A DNA stretch of 23,673 bases, taken from the NCBI GenBank assembly GCA_021635425.1, contig JAJWOJ010000005.1, forward strand, positions 1 to 23,673, written 5' to 3'. The notes under the pieces were generated by a model. The model was not told the DNA's origin, did not search any database, and worked only from the letters and a program-made list of their open reading frames with translations. Positions 1 through 6,897 of this stretch are shown in pieces. The stretch's first letter is position 1. Every line of letters begins with the position of its first letter. Source of the DNA: Clostridiales bacterium (lineage in GTDB: Bacteria; Bacillota; Clostridia; Christensenellales; Borkfalkiaceae). Position numbers and translations under genes: made by a program.

Positions 1-109
1 CTGATATTCTTCATATACTTTTCAGTTGACTTAAACCCATATTTTCTTCCAAAAGCATTGCAACTATGATATAATTTTGCTCATTATTTTTATACAAGGA
101 GCAAAATTT

Positions 110-1278
110 ATGAACACTTACTCCGAGAAAGAAAAAATCGCCGTTGTAAACAGATACTTAAACGGCGAAACAATTTCAAAAATTTCTCAAAGCACCAAGA
201 TATCCAGAACGACCATCTATCTCTGGATAAAAGAACGCAACAACTCTTTTAATAAAGGAAAAGCTCCCGATTTCCGTTATTTGCACGATTTACAAGAAAA
301 ATGCGACAGACAACAAAAGATTATCGAAGTATTGCAACGCTCACCATGTACGCCGAGCGCGCCGCTATCAAAAAGATACGAAGTAATCAAAAGCCTTTCC
401 GATGAATATACCGTAAATATCTTATGCGAAGCACTGAAAGTCGCGAAAGGAAGTTACTACAACCACATACTGCGCAACAAAAACGGAAACACGAAAGCCG
501 CAAAAAGAAAGTCCGAAATGCTTCCTGTTATCGAACAGATATTTCACGATTACAACGAAATTTTCGGGAGCAGTAAAATTTATGCGATTTTGAAAGACCG
601 CGGGTACGCCATATCCGAATCCACCGTTGCGAAGATTATGCACGAAAACGGAATGTTTTCTATTCGTGCCTGCGCGAAAACGCTTTACAAACAGCATCAG
701 GAACGAAAAGCAAATATTACAACAACAATTTCAGGTTTCACACCCGAATGAAGTTTGGGTAAGCGACGTTACATATTTCAGCGTTTTCGGCAGAATGTAT
801 TATATTTGCGTTGTTTTAGACCTATACGCGAGAAAAGTTATCGCATATAAAAGTTATCGCATATAAAATTTCACGACATAACAGCACACAACTGACAAAA
901 TCCACTGTTAAAGCGGCTTACGGAACAAGAAAGCCGACTGAAATTCTGCTTTTCCATAGCGACCAAGGCAGCAATTACACGTCAGGCGAATTCCGAAAAT
1001 ACTTAAAAAGCCTTAATATCATACAATCGTTTTCAAATCCGGGAATGCCCTACGATAATTCGGTTATGGAGTCTTTCTTCGGTAGTTTTAAGCGAGAGGC
1101 ATTATATAGCTACCGTTTCAAAACAAAAAAAGATTTTTTTGAAGGTGTCGCAACATATATACACTTTTATAACAGCAAAAGACCGCACTCTGTTTTAATG
1201 AACCAAACACCCGATAAGTTTGAAATCAAATATTTCAATAACAATAATAAAAAAACGAATTTTGAAACCGAACATTAA
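110..1278 (+). pseudogene. IS3-family (IS150-like) transposase, frameshifted twice
   Basis: This is a DDE transposase of the IS3 family in one gene, broken into three frames. The first part (110 to about 705) has an N-terminal helix-turn-helix (SKISQSTKISRTTIYLWIK) and an HTH_21-like region (FGSSKIYAILKDRGYAISES). The catalytic core follows in two other frames: first Asp in VWVSDVTYF (about 760), second Asp in LFHSDQGSNYTS (about 960), and Glu in MPYDNSVMESFFGSFKRE (about 1065). The first break is a +1 shift in the A-rich stretch 704-711, well inside the orfB part, so it does not look like the -1 programmed shift between orfA and orfB of this family. The second break is a 16-bp tandem duplication at 833-864. 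The start is ATG 110 with AAGGA at 96-100, rather than the upstream start at 77. I could not find convincing terminal inverted repeats or a target duplication, so the element ends are not called. Certainly an IS3 relative; almost certainly inactive. Confidence 0.93.
833..864. repeat. 16-bp perfect tandem duplication inside the transposase
   Basis: Two head-to-tail copies of AAAAGTTATCGCATAT lie at 833-848 and 849-864. Removing one copy puts the upstream frame (through KVIAYK) exactly in register with the downstream frame that carries the second Asp and the Glu, so the duplication alone explains the second frameshift. It looks like a replication-slippage event. Confidence 0.95.
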
Positions 1279-1300
1279 CGGTTCGAAAAAATAATGTTCG
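1269..1300. repeat. 9-bp perfect inverted repeat over the transposase stop codon
   Basis: CGAACATTA (1269-1277) and TAATGTTCG (1292-1300) are perfectly complementary with a 14-nt loop, and the transposase stop TAA overlaps the left arm. No T-run follows, so it is not a standard terminator. It may be part of the element's 3' end structure; its role is unknown. Confidence 0.6.
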
Positions 1301-1408
1301 AGCGTTCTTACAGTAATTCCGATATTTTTTGCAATTAAACGTTCAGTTTGAAACACATCCTTAAACAGGGCTTTTCATCAGGAATAACCTGCGTTTTCGC
1401 ATATAAAA

Positions 1409-1450
1409 AGGCCTTGAATCTGAACAACTACGGTTCATTATTCAAGGTCT
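1409..1450. repeat. Long imperfect hairpin between the transposase and the hsdR remnant
   Basis: The arms CCTTGAAT (1412-1419) plus TGAAC (1421-1425) pair with GTTCA (1433-1437) plus ATTCAAGG (1440-1447), with a small internal mismatch and a 7-nt loop. Pairing continues outward through 1409-1411 and 1448-1450. No strong T-run follows on either strand. It lies in the 200-bp non-coding gap 1279-1484 and could be a terminator relic, a transposon end or a small non-autonomous element. Confidence 0.6.
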
Positions 1451-1487
1451 ATTCAAATTTGCTCCGCTTGCCTATATTAACGGATTG

Positions 1488-2210
1488 ATGTATAATAAAA
1501 TCGACGATGAAAAGATTCAACGAGCAAGAAATCGTATGGCAAATGTTTTAGACAGTAGTGTTTCTTCTTCCACCGCCGATGAATCAGAACAGCAATTTGC
1601 TATTCATGGTACAAAAGTTATAGATTTGTCTAAAATCAACGTTGAAGAACTTCGTGCCGAAATAAAAAAGGCAGTATATAAGGCGATTGAGATTGACGAT
1701 TTAAAAGCGTTTATAGAAAAAGCTTTGCAAGAAATGATAAGTAAAAATTGCACGAGAATGCAGTTCTCACAGCGATATAAAGGTATTATCGATCGTTACA
1801 ATGCGGGCGGTTCGGAAAACGAAGATTATTACGAACAGCTTGTAAGACTGCTTGAAGAGTTGAAAAACGAACAAAACCGTACAAATACCGAAGGCTTAAC
1901 CGAAGAAGAACTCGAAATTTATGATTTGCTTGTAAAAGGCAAAAAACTTACGCAAGCTGAAGAGCAAAAAGTCAAACTTGCTGCAAAAAATCTTTATAAC
2001 AAACTGACAACAGATAAGGATGAATTGCTTGTCGTCGATTGGTATAAGGACGATCAACCGAAATTGAAAGTTAAGTCGGCAATCGAAGGTGCTTTGGATA
2101 AAGATTTGCCGGAAAGTTACGACAAAGAGGCATTTGAAGCAAAAACAAACCTGCTGTTGAACCATTTTATTGATATGGCGATTCAAGGCTACGGCTGGAT
2201 TGCCACATAA
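1488..2210 (+). pseudogene. hsdR: Type I restriction enzyme R subunit (HsdR), C-terminal remnant
   Basis: About 240 residues match the C-terminal helical domain (DUF3387-like) of HsdR, the subunit that translocates and cuts DNA in type I restriction systems. Recognisable stretches are FSQRYKGIIDRYNAGGSEN, the acidic GLTEEELEIYDLL segment, and the terminal WYKDDQPKLKVKSAIEG and HFIDMAIQGYGW motifs. The N-terminal PD-(D/E)XK nuclease and the DEAD-box motor domains (roughly the first 750 residues of a normal HsdR) are absent. Upstream in the same frame a stop at 1404-1406 precedes non-HsdR sequence. No ribosome binding site is seen at the TTG/ATG start near 1485-1488, so the open frame is a remnant. 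No HsdM or HsdS gene is in the window. It ends at a natural-looking C-terminus. Confidence 0.85.
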
Positions 2211-2249
2211 TATTCTTGAAATACGGCAGAAAGTTATCGGAGACGGAAT

Positions 2250-2633
2250 ATGAAAATATCAATCAGATTTTTTAACGATAAAGAAGTGCGCGCCGCTTGG
2301 AACGAGAAAAACAACAAGTGGTATTTCAGCGTTCTTGATATTATCGGGGCAATCAGAAAGGAAGATAATTATGAAAAATGCCGTAACTATTGGAAATATC
2401 TGAAAGCCAAACTGAAAAAAGAAAACAGCGAGTTGGTTAGTGCCACTACCCAACTTAAATTAACCGCTGCCGACGGAAAAAAGTATATGTCGGACGCATT
2501 GGATTCCAACGGAGTTATTAAACTTGCCGCAGAGTTTCCGAGCAAGGTCGGCGCAGAGTTTATCGGTTGGTTTACGCGGTCGGATGATACGATTGACGGC
2601 AAAAGTAAGCAAAAAGCATACCCCCAGGCATAG
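2250..2633 (+). pseudogene. Bro-N/antirepressor-like N-terminal half of a probable Fic-family protein
   Basis: The 127-residue frame begins with a good site (CGGAGA before ATG 2250). It resembles the N-terminal phage antirepressor-like domain found in front of Fic (AMP-transferase) domains in proteins often kept inside restriction loci: IRFFNDKEVRAAW, KWYFSVLDIIGAI, YWKYLKAKLKKENSEL, and FPSKVGAEFIGWF. Homology stops at SKQKAY (about 2620), just where the linker to the Fic domain should begin. The last residues PQA and the stop come from unrelated sequence. The HPFxxGNGR active-site motif of Fic proteins is not encoded. It sits 39 bp after hsdR, the usual company of such genes. The Fic assignment of the missing half is from family memory, so moderate confidence. 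Confidence 0.7.
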
Positions 2634-2826
2634 GGTGGAAATCTCCATCGTTTAATTTATTTCCATCGCTATCCGAAACGATATCTTCGCTCGGCATAAC
2701 GACTACGTTCCCCGAAGGTTTTCTATCGGACTTTTTCACGCCAATGCCGATAAATAAGCCTATTACGCCCAACGCCACCGCGCCGAAAATTATTATTGAT
2801 AAAAATATTAAATTGTTCTTTTTCAT
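2572..2826 (-). pseudogene. Small single-pass membrane protein, 3' end lost at a deletion joint
   Basis: The start is ATG 2826 with AAAGGAG at 2831-2837; the longer frame from 2874 lacks a site. Residues 1-30 form one hydrophobic membrane segment (LIFLSIIIFGAVALGVIGLFIGIGV), followed by a basic KKSDRKP stop-transfer and an extracytoplasmic stretch ending VSDSDGNKLNDGDFHPMPGG. That last part resembles the start of Ig-like surface or phage-type proteins with a GNxL...HxMPxxM motif (inference). After MPGG the frame runs into the antisense of the Bro-N gene (about 2620 and below), so the final 15 or so residues are not native. Both convergent genes are cut at the same joint. Confidence 0.6.
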
Positions 2827-2848
2827 ATTTTCTCCTTTAATTTTATTT

Positions 2849-2880
2849 AAGCCCGCGGTATTTTTTACAGCCACGGGCTT
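2849..2880. repeat. 10-bp hairpin upstream of the small membrane-protein gene
   Basis: AAGCCCGCGG (2849-2858) pairs with CCACGGGCTT (2871-2880), nine standard pairs and one G-T, with a 12-nt T-rich loop. On the + strand it is followed by a loosely T-rich stretch (TTTTGTT). On the - strand, where the flanking genes lie, no T-run follows, so it is a weak terminator or a processing stem between the 130-aa gene and the membrane-protein gene. Confidence 0.5.
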
Positions 2881-2925
2881 ATGTTTTGTTAATAATTAAG
2901 TCTTAAAAACCCCGCTATAAGTCGA

Positions 2926-3318
2926 TTATCTCAACAACATGTTCATAAGCGACTGGTCGGACTTGCGGAACGGTTTTATAGCGCACTCGTAATCGATTCC
3001 GTTTTCGTCAATCGATACGACCGCATAAGTGTTGCCTTTTAAAACGTGACCTCTATCGTCCTTGATTTCGTAAGGCTTTAAGATAAGGTCGGCGGACATT
3101 GCGTTATCGAATACGATATCCAAAACCCTGAACCCGCCGTTGTCGGGCGGAACGACCGCAATACGAACCTCTCGTCCGCGAATTATACCTTTTATGAAGT
3201 ACGAAAAATAAGTTTTATCGTCCTTCGTATAGGTTTCTCTTTCGACCTTGATTTTCTTTTCTTCGGGTTTTGCTTCCGTTTTTTCTGCTATTTTGCCTTG
3301 AATTTTCTTTTCTTCCAT
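2926..3318 (-). CDS. Conserved small protein of integrative-element type, function unknown
   Basis: 130 residues, start ATG 3318, with a GAGAGG site inside the end of the preceding gene 5 bp away, so the two are translated as a pair. Residues 1-28 are a charged Lys/Glu tail; the rest reads as a compact mixed alpha/beta domain (TYFSYFIKGIIRGREVRIAVVPPDNGGFRVLDIVF) with no membrane segment or cysteine pattern. I recognise the general type from clostridial integrative elements but cannot name a function. A single-stranded-DNA or replication accessory role is possible and unproven. Confidence 0.75.
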   Translation of the reverse strand: MEEKKIQGKIAEKTEAKPEEKKIKVERETYTKDDKTYFSYFIKGIIRGREVRIAVVPPDNGGFRVLDIVFDNAMSADLILKPYEIKDDRGHVLKGNTYAVVSIDENGIDYECAIKPFRKSDQSLMNMLLR

Positions 3319-3323
3319 TTCTT

Positions 3324-3617
3324 TTACCTCTCTTTTTTAGTTTTGGATTTAGACTTTTTGTTTCCTATCTGTCTAGAAATTATTGTTGCTTCTTCTTTGG
3401 TTTTACCCTCGGCGAGAGCCTTTTTGTACTTGTACAGACCTGCGGAGTCCGATTGCGCCTGTAAATAGCCAGACCTCATACCCGCTTCGTAGTCTGTCAA
3501 TTCTTTGCCTTCTTTTTCGCCGTGCTGATGGACTTTCGCTTTCCTTTCTTCCGCGTAACTTTTGGCGCGCTTGGAAGGAATACTCCATCTACGCTCGGTA
3601 TTATAACTTTTTGCCAT
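3324..3617 (-). CDS. Small basic conserved protein of integrative-element type
   Basis: 97 residues, start ATG 3617 with AGAGG about 8 nt upstream. Rich in Lys, Glu, Tyr and Ser. The core ELTDYEAGMRSGYLQAQSD followed by AGLYKYKKALAEGKTKEEA resembles a short protein repeatedly found beside replication or conjugation genes of clostridial integrative elements (from memory). The C-terminus is a Lys/Ser tail (KKSKSKTKKER). No catalytic motif is visible. It is the first gene of a two-gene unit with the 130-aa protein. Confidence 0.75.
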   Translation of the reverse strand: MAKSYNTERRWSIPSKRAKSYAEERKAKVHQHGEKEGKELTDYEAGMRSGYLQAQSDSAGLYKYKKALAEGKTKEEATIISRQIGNKKSKSKTKKER

Positions 3618-3873
3618 AAATTAACCTCTTTTTTGAATTTGCCCGTATCGCCGATAGCCCAGCGTTTGACGAGCGATAACTCAGCCGCTTGTTATAAAGC
3701 AACTTCGTTGCTCGTCTATTAAATTGTAATTTATGTAAAACAGACGCGTTTATATATATCGGCAACATTCCGTTCCGTTGGCTTTTCCTTTGGTGAGCGG
3801 CCGCTCTTATTTTCGAAAACACTGAAACTCTGCCCGCTAAAATCCTGCGTCTGATTACGCCGTAATTTCCCTG
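3618..3873. other. Non-coding leader with nested inverted repeats
   Basis: No convincing gene here; a 73-codon - strand frame across it has odd composition and no ribosome site. GACGAGC (3668-3674) and GCTCGTC (3710-3716) form a 7-bp outer stem that encloses the small hairpin GCAAC-TTC-GTTGC (3699-3711, overlapping the outer arm by two bases, so the two are alternative pairings). On the - strand this lies 50-100 nt upstream of the 97-aa gene, so it could be a structured 5' leader, a replication site or a transfer origin. None of these can be decided from sequence alone. Confidence 0.4.
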
Positions 3874-4122
3874 CTACCTTATATACTTTCGCGTATACAT
3901 AGTAGTCGGAAGTCTTTTGCCGTTTAAATACTCGCGCTTCGCAAAAACCGAATTGTATTCCGAATCTCTTTTAGCCGTTCGGAAATAAAACGTGTCCTTA
4001 CTGAACAACTGAGTATTATCCCGCTCATCCGCCCGAATTTTCAGTTCCTGCTTAACGATATACAAACGAGTTCTGTAAACGTTATGAGCGTTCCTTAAAA
4101 ACGCAGGTTCTCTGTTTTTCAT
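3874..4122 (-). CDS. Small Arg/Lys/Tyr-rich protein, function unknown
   Basis: 82 residues, start ATG 4122 preceded by a very strong AAAGGAGG site at the proper spacing, which is the main reason to accept it. The start lies 41 nt inside the 3' end of the HTH regulator gene, suggesting coupled translation. The protein is strongly basic with no membrane segment and no recognised motif. Basic composition fits a nucleic-acid binding role, but this is only inference. Confidence 0.5.
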   Translation of the reverse strand: MKNREPAFLRNAHNVYRTRLYIVKQELKIRADERDNTQLFSKDTFYFRTAKRDSEYNSVFAKREYLNGKRLPTTMYTRKYIR

Positions 4123-4450
4123 TCGCTACCCCTCCTTTGTAAAATTTTTCCAAGATGCTTTTCATTATAATTAAGTCTTTCCCGGTTAAACTTAATGATA
4201 ATCTTAAAAGTAACTCATATTGCTCGAGGCTCAATCTTTCACGCAAATCTATTTTTGCTCCGTCAATAACGTGAACGCCTCCGCCTGTTCCTTTTGTGGT
4301 GTAAATCGGGTATTCGAGCGAAAGCCAATAGATATCGTATTCTATTGTACGACGACTAACGTGATATTGAAATGCAAGATTAGAAATTTTTTCAAATCGT
4401 CTTACACTCAAATCTCGCATGATAGCCTTTCGTCTTTCGCTCGCCGTCAA
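4082..4450 (-). CDS. HTH_11/DeoR-like transcriptional regulator, TTG start
   Basis: Read from TTG 4450 the protein is 122 residues. Residues 1-55 form a winged helix-turn-helix: LTASERRKAIMRDL, then ISNLAFQYHVSRRTIEYDIYWL as the recognition part, and a wing with IYTTKGTGGGVHV. The C-terminal half (LSLEQYELLLRLSLSLTGKDLIIMKSILEKF) is helical and has no sugar-phosphate sensing domain, so this is a short DeoR-type protein of the kind common in clostridial mobile elements. ATG 4471 is in frame but has no site before it, and its first codons (RGGGT) are themselves the AGGAGG sequence, so TTG is preferred. It probably controls its own element genes through the adjacent palindrome. Confidence 0.8.
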   Translation of the reverse strand: MTASERRKAIMRDLSVRRFEKISNLAFQYHVSRRTIEYDIYWLSLEYPIYTTKGTGGGVHVIDGAKIDLRERLSLEQYELLLRLSLSLTGKDLIIMKSILEKFYKGGVANEKQRTCVFKERS

Positions 4451-4460
4451 CCGAGTTCCA

Positions 4461-4466
4461 CCTCCT
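4461..4466 (-). promoter_or_regulatory. Ribosome binding site that decides the TTG start of the HTH gene
   Basis: AGGAGG on the - strand ends 10 nt before TTG 4450 (8 nt if read as GGAGGTGG). It lies inside the longer in-frame reading from ATG 4471, which therefore is unlikely to be used. Confidence 0.65.
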
Positions 4467-4495
4467 CGCATCTTTGTGTCTTAAGTGTAAACCCC

Positions 4496-4520
4496 CAATA
4501 CGCAAAAACCTTGCGTATTG
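4496..4520. promoter_or_regulatory. 10-bp perfect inverted repeat, candidate operator of the HTH regulator
   Basis: CAATACGCAA (4496-4505) and TTGCGTATTG (4511-4520) are perfectly complementary with a 5-nt loop. The site lies 46 bp upstream of the TTG start, where an autoregulatory operator would be expected. On the - strand no T-run follows it, and on the + strand it is followed by A-run then T-run, so a terminator reading is weaker. The operator role is inferred from position and symmetry. Confidence 0.5.
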
Positions 4521-4667
4521 AAAAAAAATTTTTGTAATAAAAAAAACCGGCAAACAATCGAAACTATTCGTTTCAGATTATCTGTCGATTTTTAATCACA
4601 AAAGGATTTTTCACTCTTTAATAAATATTTTTCTCCGGCAACTTATCATCCTTATAATATCTTTATA

Positions 4668-5384
4668 TTAGTCCAACTCTTCGCAAAAATTCACATATTC
4701 GAGCGAAGAAATCGCCGCAATGATATCATCGTGCCTCACCGCTTTTTTAAATTCGCCCGATGCAATCGTCAAAGCAATCGAATATACGTACAGACCCGAG
4801 TTCATATACGCAGTATTCAGCTCTATATTGTCGATTTTCAGTCCGAGTTTCCTCACGGCCGCAATAAAATCCTGCAACGAATTTTTGCTCGTTAATTCCA
4901 AGTGAATTTCGAAATGATCCGAGCGACGTTTCAACGCATATTCGGGTTTCATAAACCCCGTTAAACACAGCATAAACGCGGCGAACGCAATCAGAGCCGC
5001 AGTGTACAAATCAAGCCCGATTAAGATAGAAATCAGGCACATTCCCCACAGCGCAACGGAGGTCGTCAAGCCCTTCAACTGACTTTTTGAACTATATAAA
5101 ATAGTATTCGAACTGACAATTGCAAGCCCGACAATCGTCGCGCCGACTGCAAATGAAAATTTCGCGCCGAGCGTACCGATTATATAACTATCCACAACTG
5201 CCGCAAGCATGGAAATCAGAGAAACAAGCATAAACGTACGTAAGCCTGCCGCATGCCGCTTCGTGGCGCGTTCGCACCCCACGATTGCAGACATGACAAC
5301 TATGATCGCCACTTTGAATACCAAGCCCCACACATTGAAACCGACGCACCATTCGCCTAAAAAATTCGCGATTATATCCTTCAT
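4668..5384 (-). CDS. MgtC/SapB-family membrane protein
   Basis: 238 residues. The N-terminal half has the family signature (AIVGCERATKRHAAGLRTFMLVSL, about 35-58) and four to five membrane segments, including FAVGATIVGLAIV. The C-terminal 80 residues form a soluble ACT-like domain (HFEIHLELTSKNSLQDFIAAVRKLG). MgtC proteins are inner-membrane factors tied to low Mg2+, ATP and phosphate homeostasis; the transport role is debated. Start ATG 5384 follows GGAGA, 3 nt after the antiporter stop, so it is the last gene of the run. It is intact, unlike the second MgtC gene upstream. Confidence 0.85.
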   Translation of the reverse strand: MKDIIANFLGEWCVGFNVWGLVFKVAIIVVMSAIVGCERATKRHAAGLRTFMLVSLISMLAAVVDSYIIGTLGAKFSFAVGATIVGLAIVSSNTILYSSKSQLKGLTTSVALWGMCLISILIGLDLYTAALIAFAAFMLCLTGFMKPEYALKRRSDHFEIHLELTSKNSLQDFIAAVRKLGLKIDNIELNTAYMNSGLYVYSIALTIASGEFKKAVRHDDIIAAISSLEYVNFCEELD

Positions 5385-5387
5385 TTT

Positions 5388-6842
5388 CTATCTCCGATTG
5401 ATAAATTTTCTATTCTTCTCTCCGTTTAAAACATATTCTTCCGTTTCGTCGTTTTCCGCCGCCTCGGTAAACGCTCGTTCTTCTTCGCTCCGAGCATAAT
5501 TGTTTCTATCGATTTCCGCCTGAATCTCACGCATACGCTCGATTAAAACCTCTCGTTCGTTTTTCAACGGTTGTTCTTCGGCGGAGTTTACTTCTCCCGA
5601 CACGCTATCCCCCGTTTTCGGTATCGCGCCCGAAAGCGTCAATGCAAGTTTCGCCATAGCAGGACCAATCAATTCGTACAAAATACTCGACGACATAATT
5701 ACGGTCTGAATCACAGTACCCGTAACGCCGCCGATAGTCCGCGCCGCAAGTTCGGAAAGACCGATCGCCACGCCTGCCTGAGGTATCAATGCCAAACCGA
5801 GGGTGCGTGTGGTTTTCTGCGGTTTTTCGCACAGTCTACACCCGATATACGCGCCCGCATACTTACCTGCAATACGAACGACAAAATATAGACAACCAAT
5901 CAAAATAAGCGGTACGCCCGCCACACGGGAAGAGGCGTCGAAAAGAGTATCAAGCCGAAAACTCATTCCCGAGCGCACGAAAAACATCAATAAAATCGGG
6001 GGCGAGAAATAGTTGAGTTGCCTGAAAAGTTTTTCGTCTCCCGATAAATTGATATACACCGTCCCCATTGCCATACATGCCAACAGCGGCGAAACGCCGA
6101 GCGCGGCGCCCACGCCGCACACACCGAACAAAAGAGCAATCGATACGATTAAGCGGTTGTCTTTGGATCGCTTCGTCATCAACAACTTTAAAACATATCC
6201 CGCTACGCCGCCAAGCAAAACCATCAAAATATTGTAGATAAACGGCAAAATCACGGCGCCGACTTCAACGCCTCCCGCCATAGTTGCCATCGCAACCGAA
6301 ATAGCTATCGAAAATGCAAGAAGCGACACCACGTCGTCAAGCGCAACCACGGAAACGAGCGTATCCACGAAATCGCCTTTCGCTTTCGTCTGACGAATCG
6401 TCATCAGCGTGGAAGCGGGCGCTGTAGCAGAAGCTAAGGCTGAAAGAACCAACGAAAACACTATACCGAGCCGCAAAATAAAATACAGAAGCACAAATAC
6501 GGCAAGAGAAGCCGCCAATGCTTCGCATACAGTGATAACGACGAGTTGCCTGCCCTTCCCTTTAAACGAAGAAAACCTGAAGAATTCTCCTGCGGAAAAC
6601 GCGATAAAGGCAAGCGCAACGTCCGATACGAACGCCGAACCGTCGATTACGTTCTGCGGCACGGCCTTAAAACAAAACGGACCGATTAAAATACCGGCTA
6701 CTATGTATGCCGTAACGTTCGGTAATTTTAAAATCTTGGTAAGGCGCGTCATTAAAAACCCGGTCATAAGTATAATCCCGATCGACAAAATCACTGCCGA
6801 TACGGGCGATGAGTCTTGTAGTTTTTCGTAAAACAGTTCCGT
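5388..6842 (-). CDS. CPA-type cation/proton antiporter, apparent ACG start
   Basis: Read from 6842 the protein is about 484 residues with some 11-12 membrane segments and the Kef/NhaA-like antiporter core: MTGFLMTRLTKILKLPNVTAYIVAGILIGP near the N-terminus, FIAFSAGEFFRF, and SALASATAPASTLMTIRQTKA. After the membrane core a charged coiled-coil-like tail (about residues 420-484, REVLIERMREIQAEIDRNN) replaces the TrkA-N domain of Kef proteins. It likely exchanges Na+ or K+ for H+. The first standard start is GTG 6794 but has no ribosome site and loses 16 residues. An ideal AAAGGAG (6851-6857) points instead to codon ACG 6840-6842, giving [M]ELFYEKLQDSSPVSA, which reads like the normal N-terminus of the family. 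Expression may be low. Confidence 0.85.
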   Translation of the reverse strand, partial: TELFYEKLQDSSPVSAVILSIGIILMTGFLMTRLTKILKLPNVTAYIVAGILIGPFCFKAVPQNVIDGSAFVSDVALAFIAFSAGEFFRFSSFKGKGRQLVVITVCEALAASLAVFVLLYFILRLGIVFSLVLSALASATAPASTLMTIRQTKAKGDFVDTLVSVVALDDVVSLLAFSIAISVAMATMAGGVEVGAVILPFIYNILMVLLGGVAGYVLKLLMTKRSKDNRLIVSIALLFGVCGVGAALGVSPLLACMAMGTVYINLSGDEKLFRQLNYFSPPILLMFFVRSGMSFRLDTLFDASSRVAGVPLILIGCLYFVVRIAGKYAGAYIGCRLCEKPQKTTRTLGLALIPQAGVAIGLSELAARTIGGVTGTVIQTVIMSSSILYELIGPAMAKLALTLSGAIPKTGDSVSGEVNSAEEQPLKNEREVLIERMREIQAEIDRNNYARSEEERAFTEAAENDETEEYVLNGEKNRKFINRR

Positions 6843-6850
6843 GATTTATT

Positions 6851-6857
6851 CTCCTTT
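6851..6857 (-). promoter_or_regulatory. Ribosome binding site pointing to an ACG codon
   Basis: AAAGGAG lies 8 nt upstream of ACG 6842 and no ATG, GTG or TTG is at a usable distance in the antiporter frame. This supports an ATG-to-ACG change at the start codon. Confidence 0.7.
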
Positions 6858-6897
6858 TCTCATTATTATTTTTGAATTTAGCAATTAAAACCTCGTT

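Noticed and set aside
1..109. Left terminal inverted repeat of the IS3 element
   Set aside because: I compared this stretch with the sequence after the transposase (1279-1400) and found no convincing matching ends or target duplication.
3601..3822. 73-codon - strand open frame across the leader of the 97-aa gene
   Set aside because: No ribosome site, overlaps the start of a better gene, composition unlike a folded protein, and it is built over inverted repeats.
4539..4590. Intrinsic terminator of the MgtC/antiporter run on the - strand
   Set aside because: A T8 run exists (4539-4546) and a GAAAC/GTTTC stem lies nearby (4560-4574), but the stem is only 5 bp and about 13 nt away from the T-run, with outer pairing broken by a large bulge. 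Not convincing.
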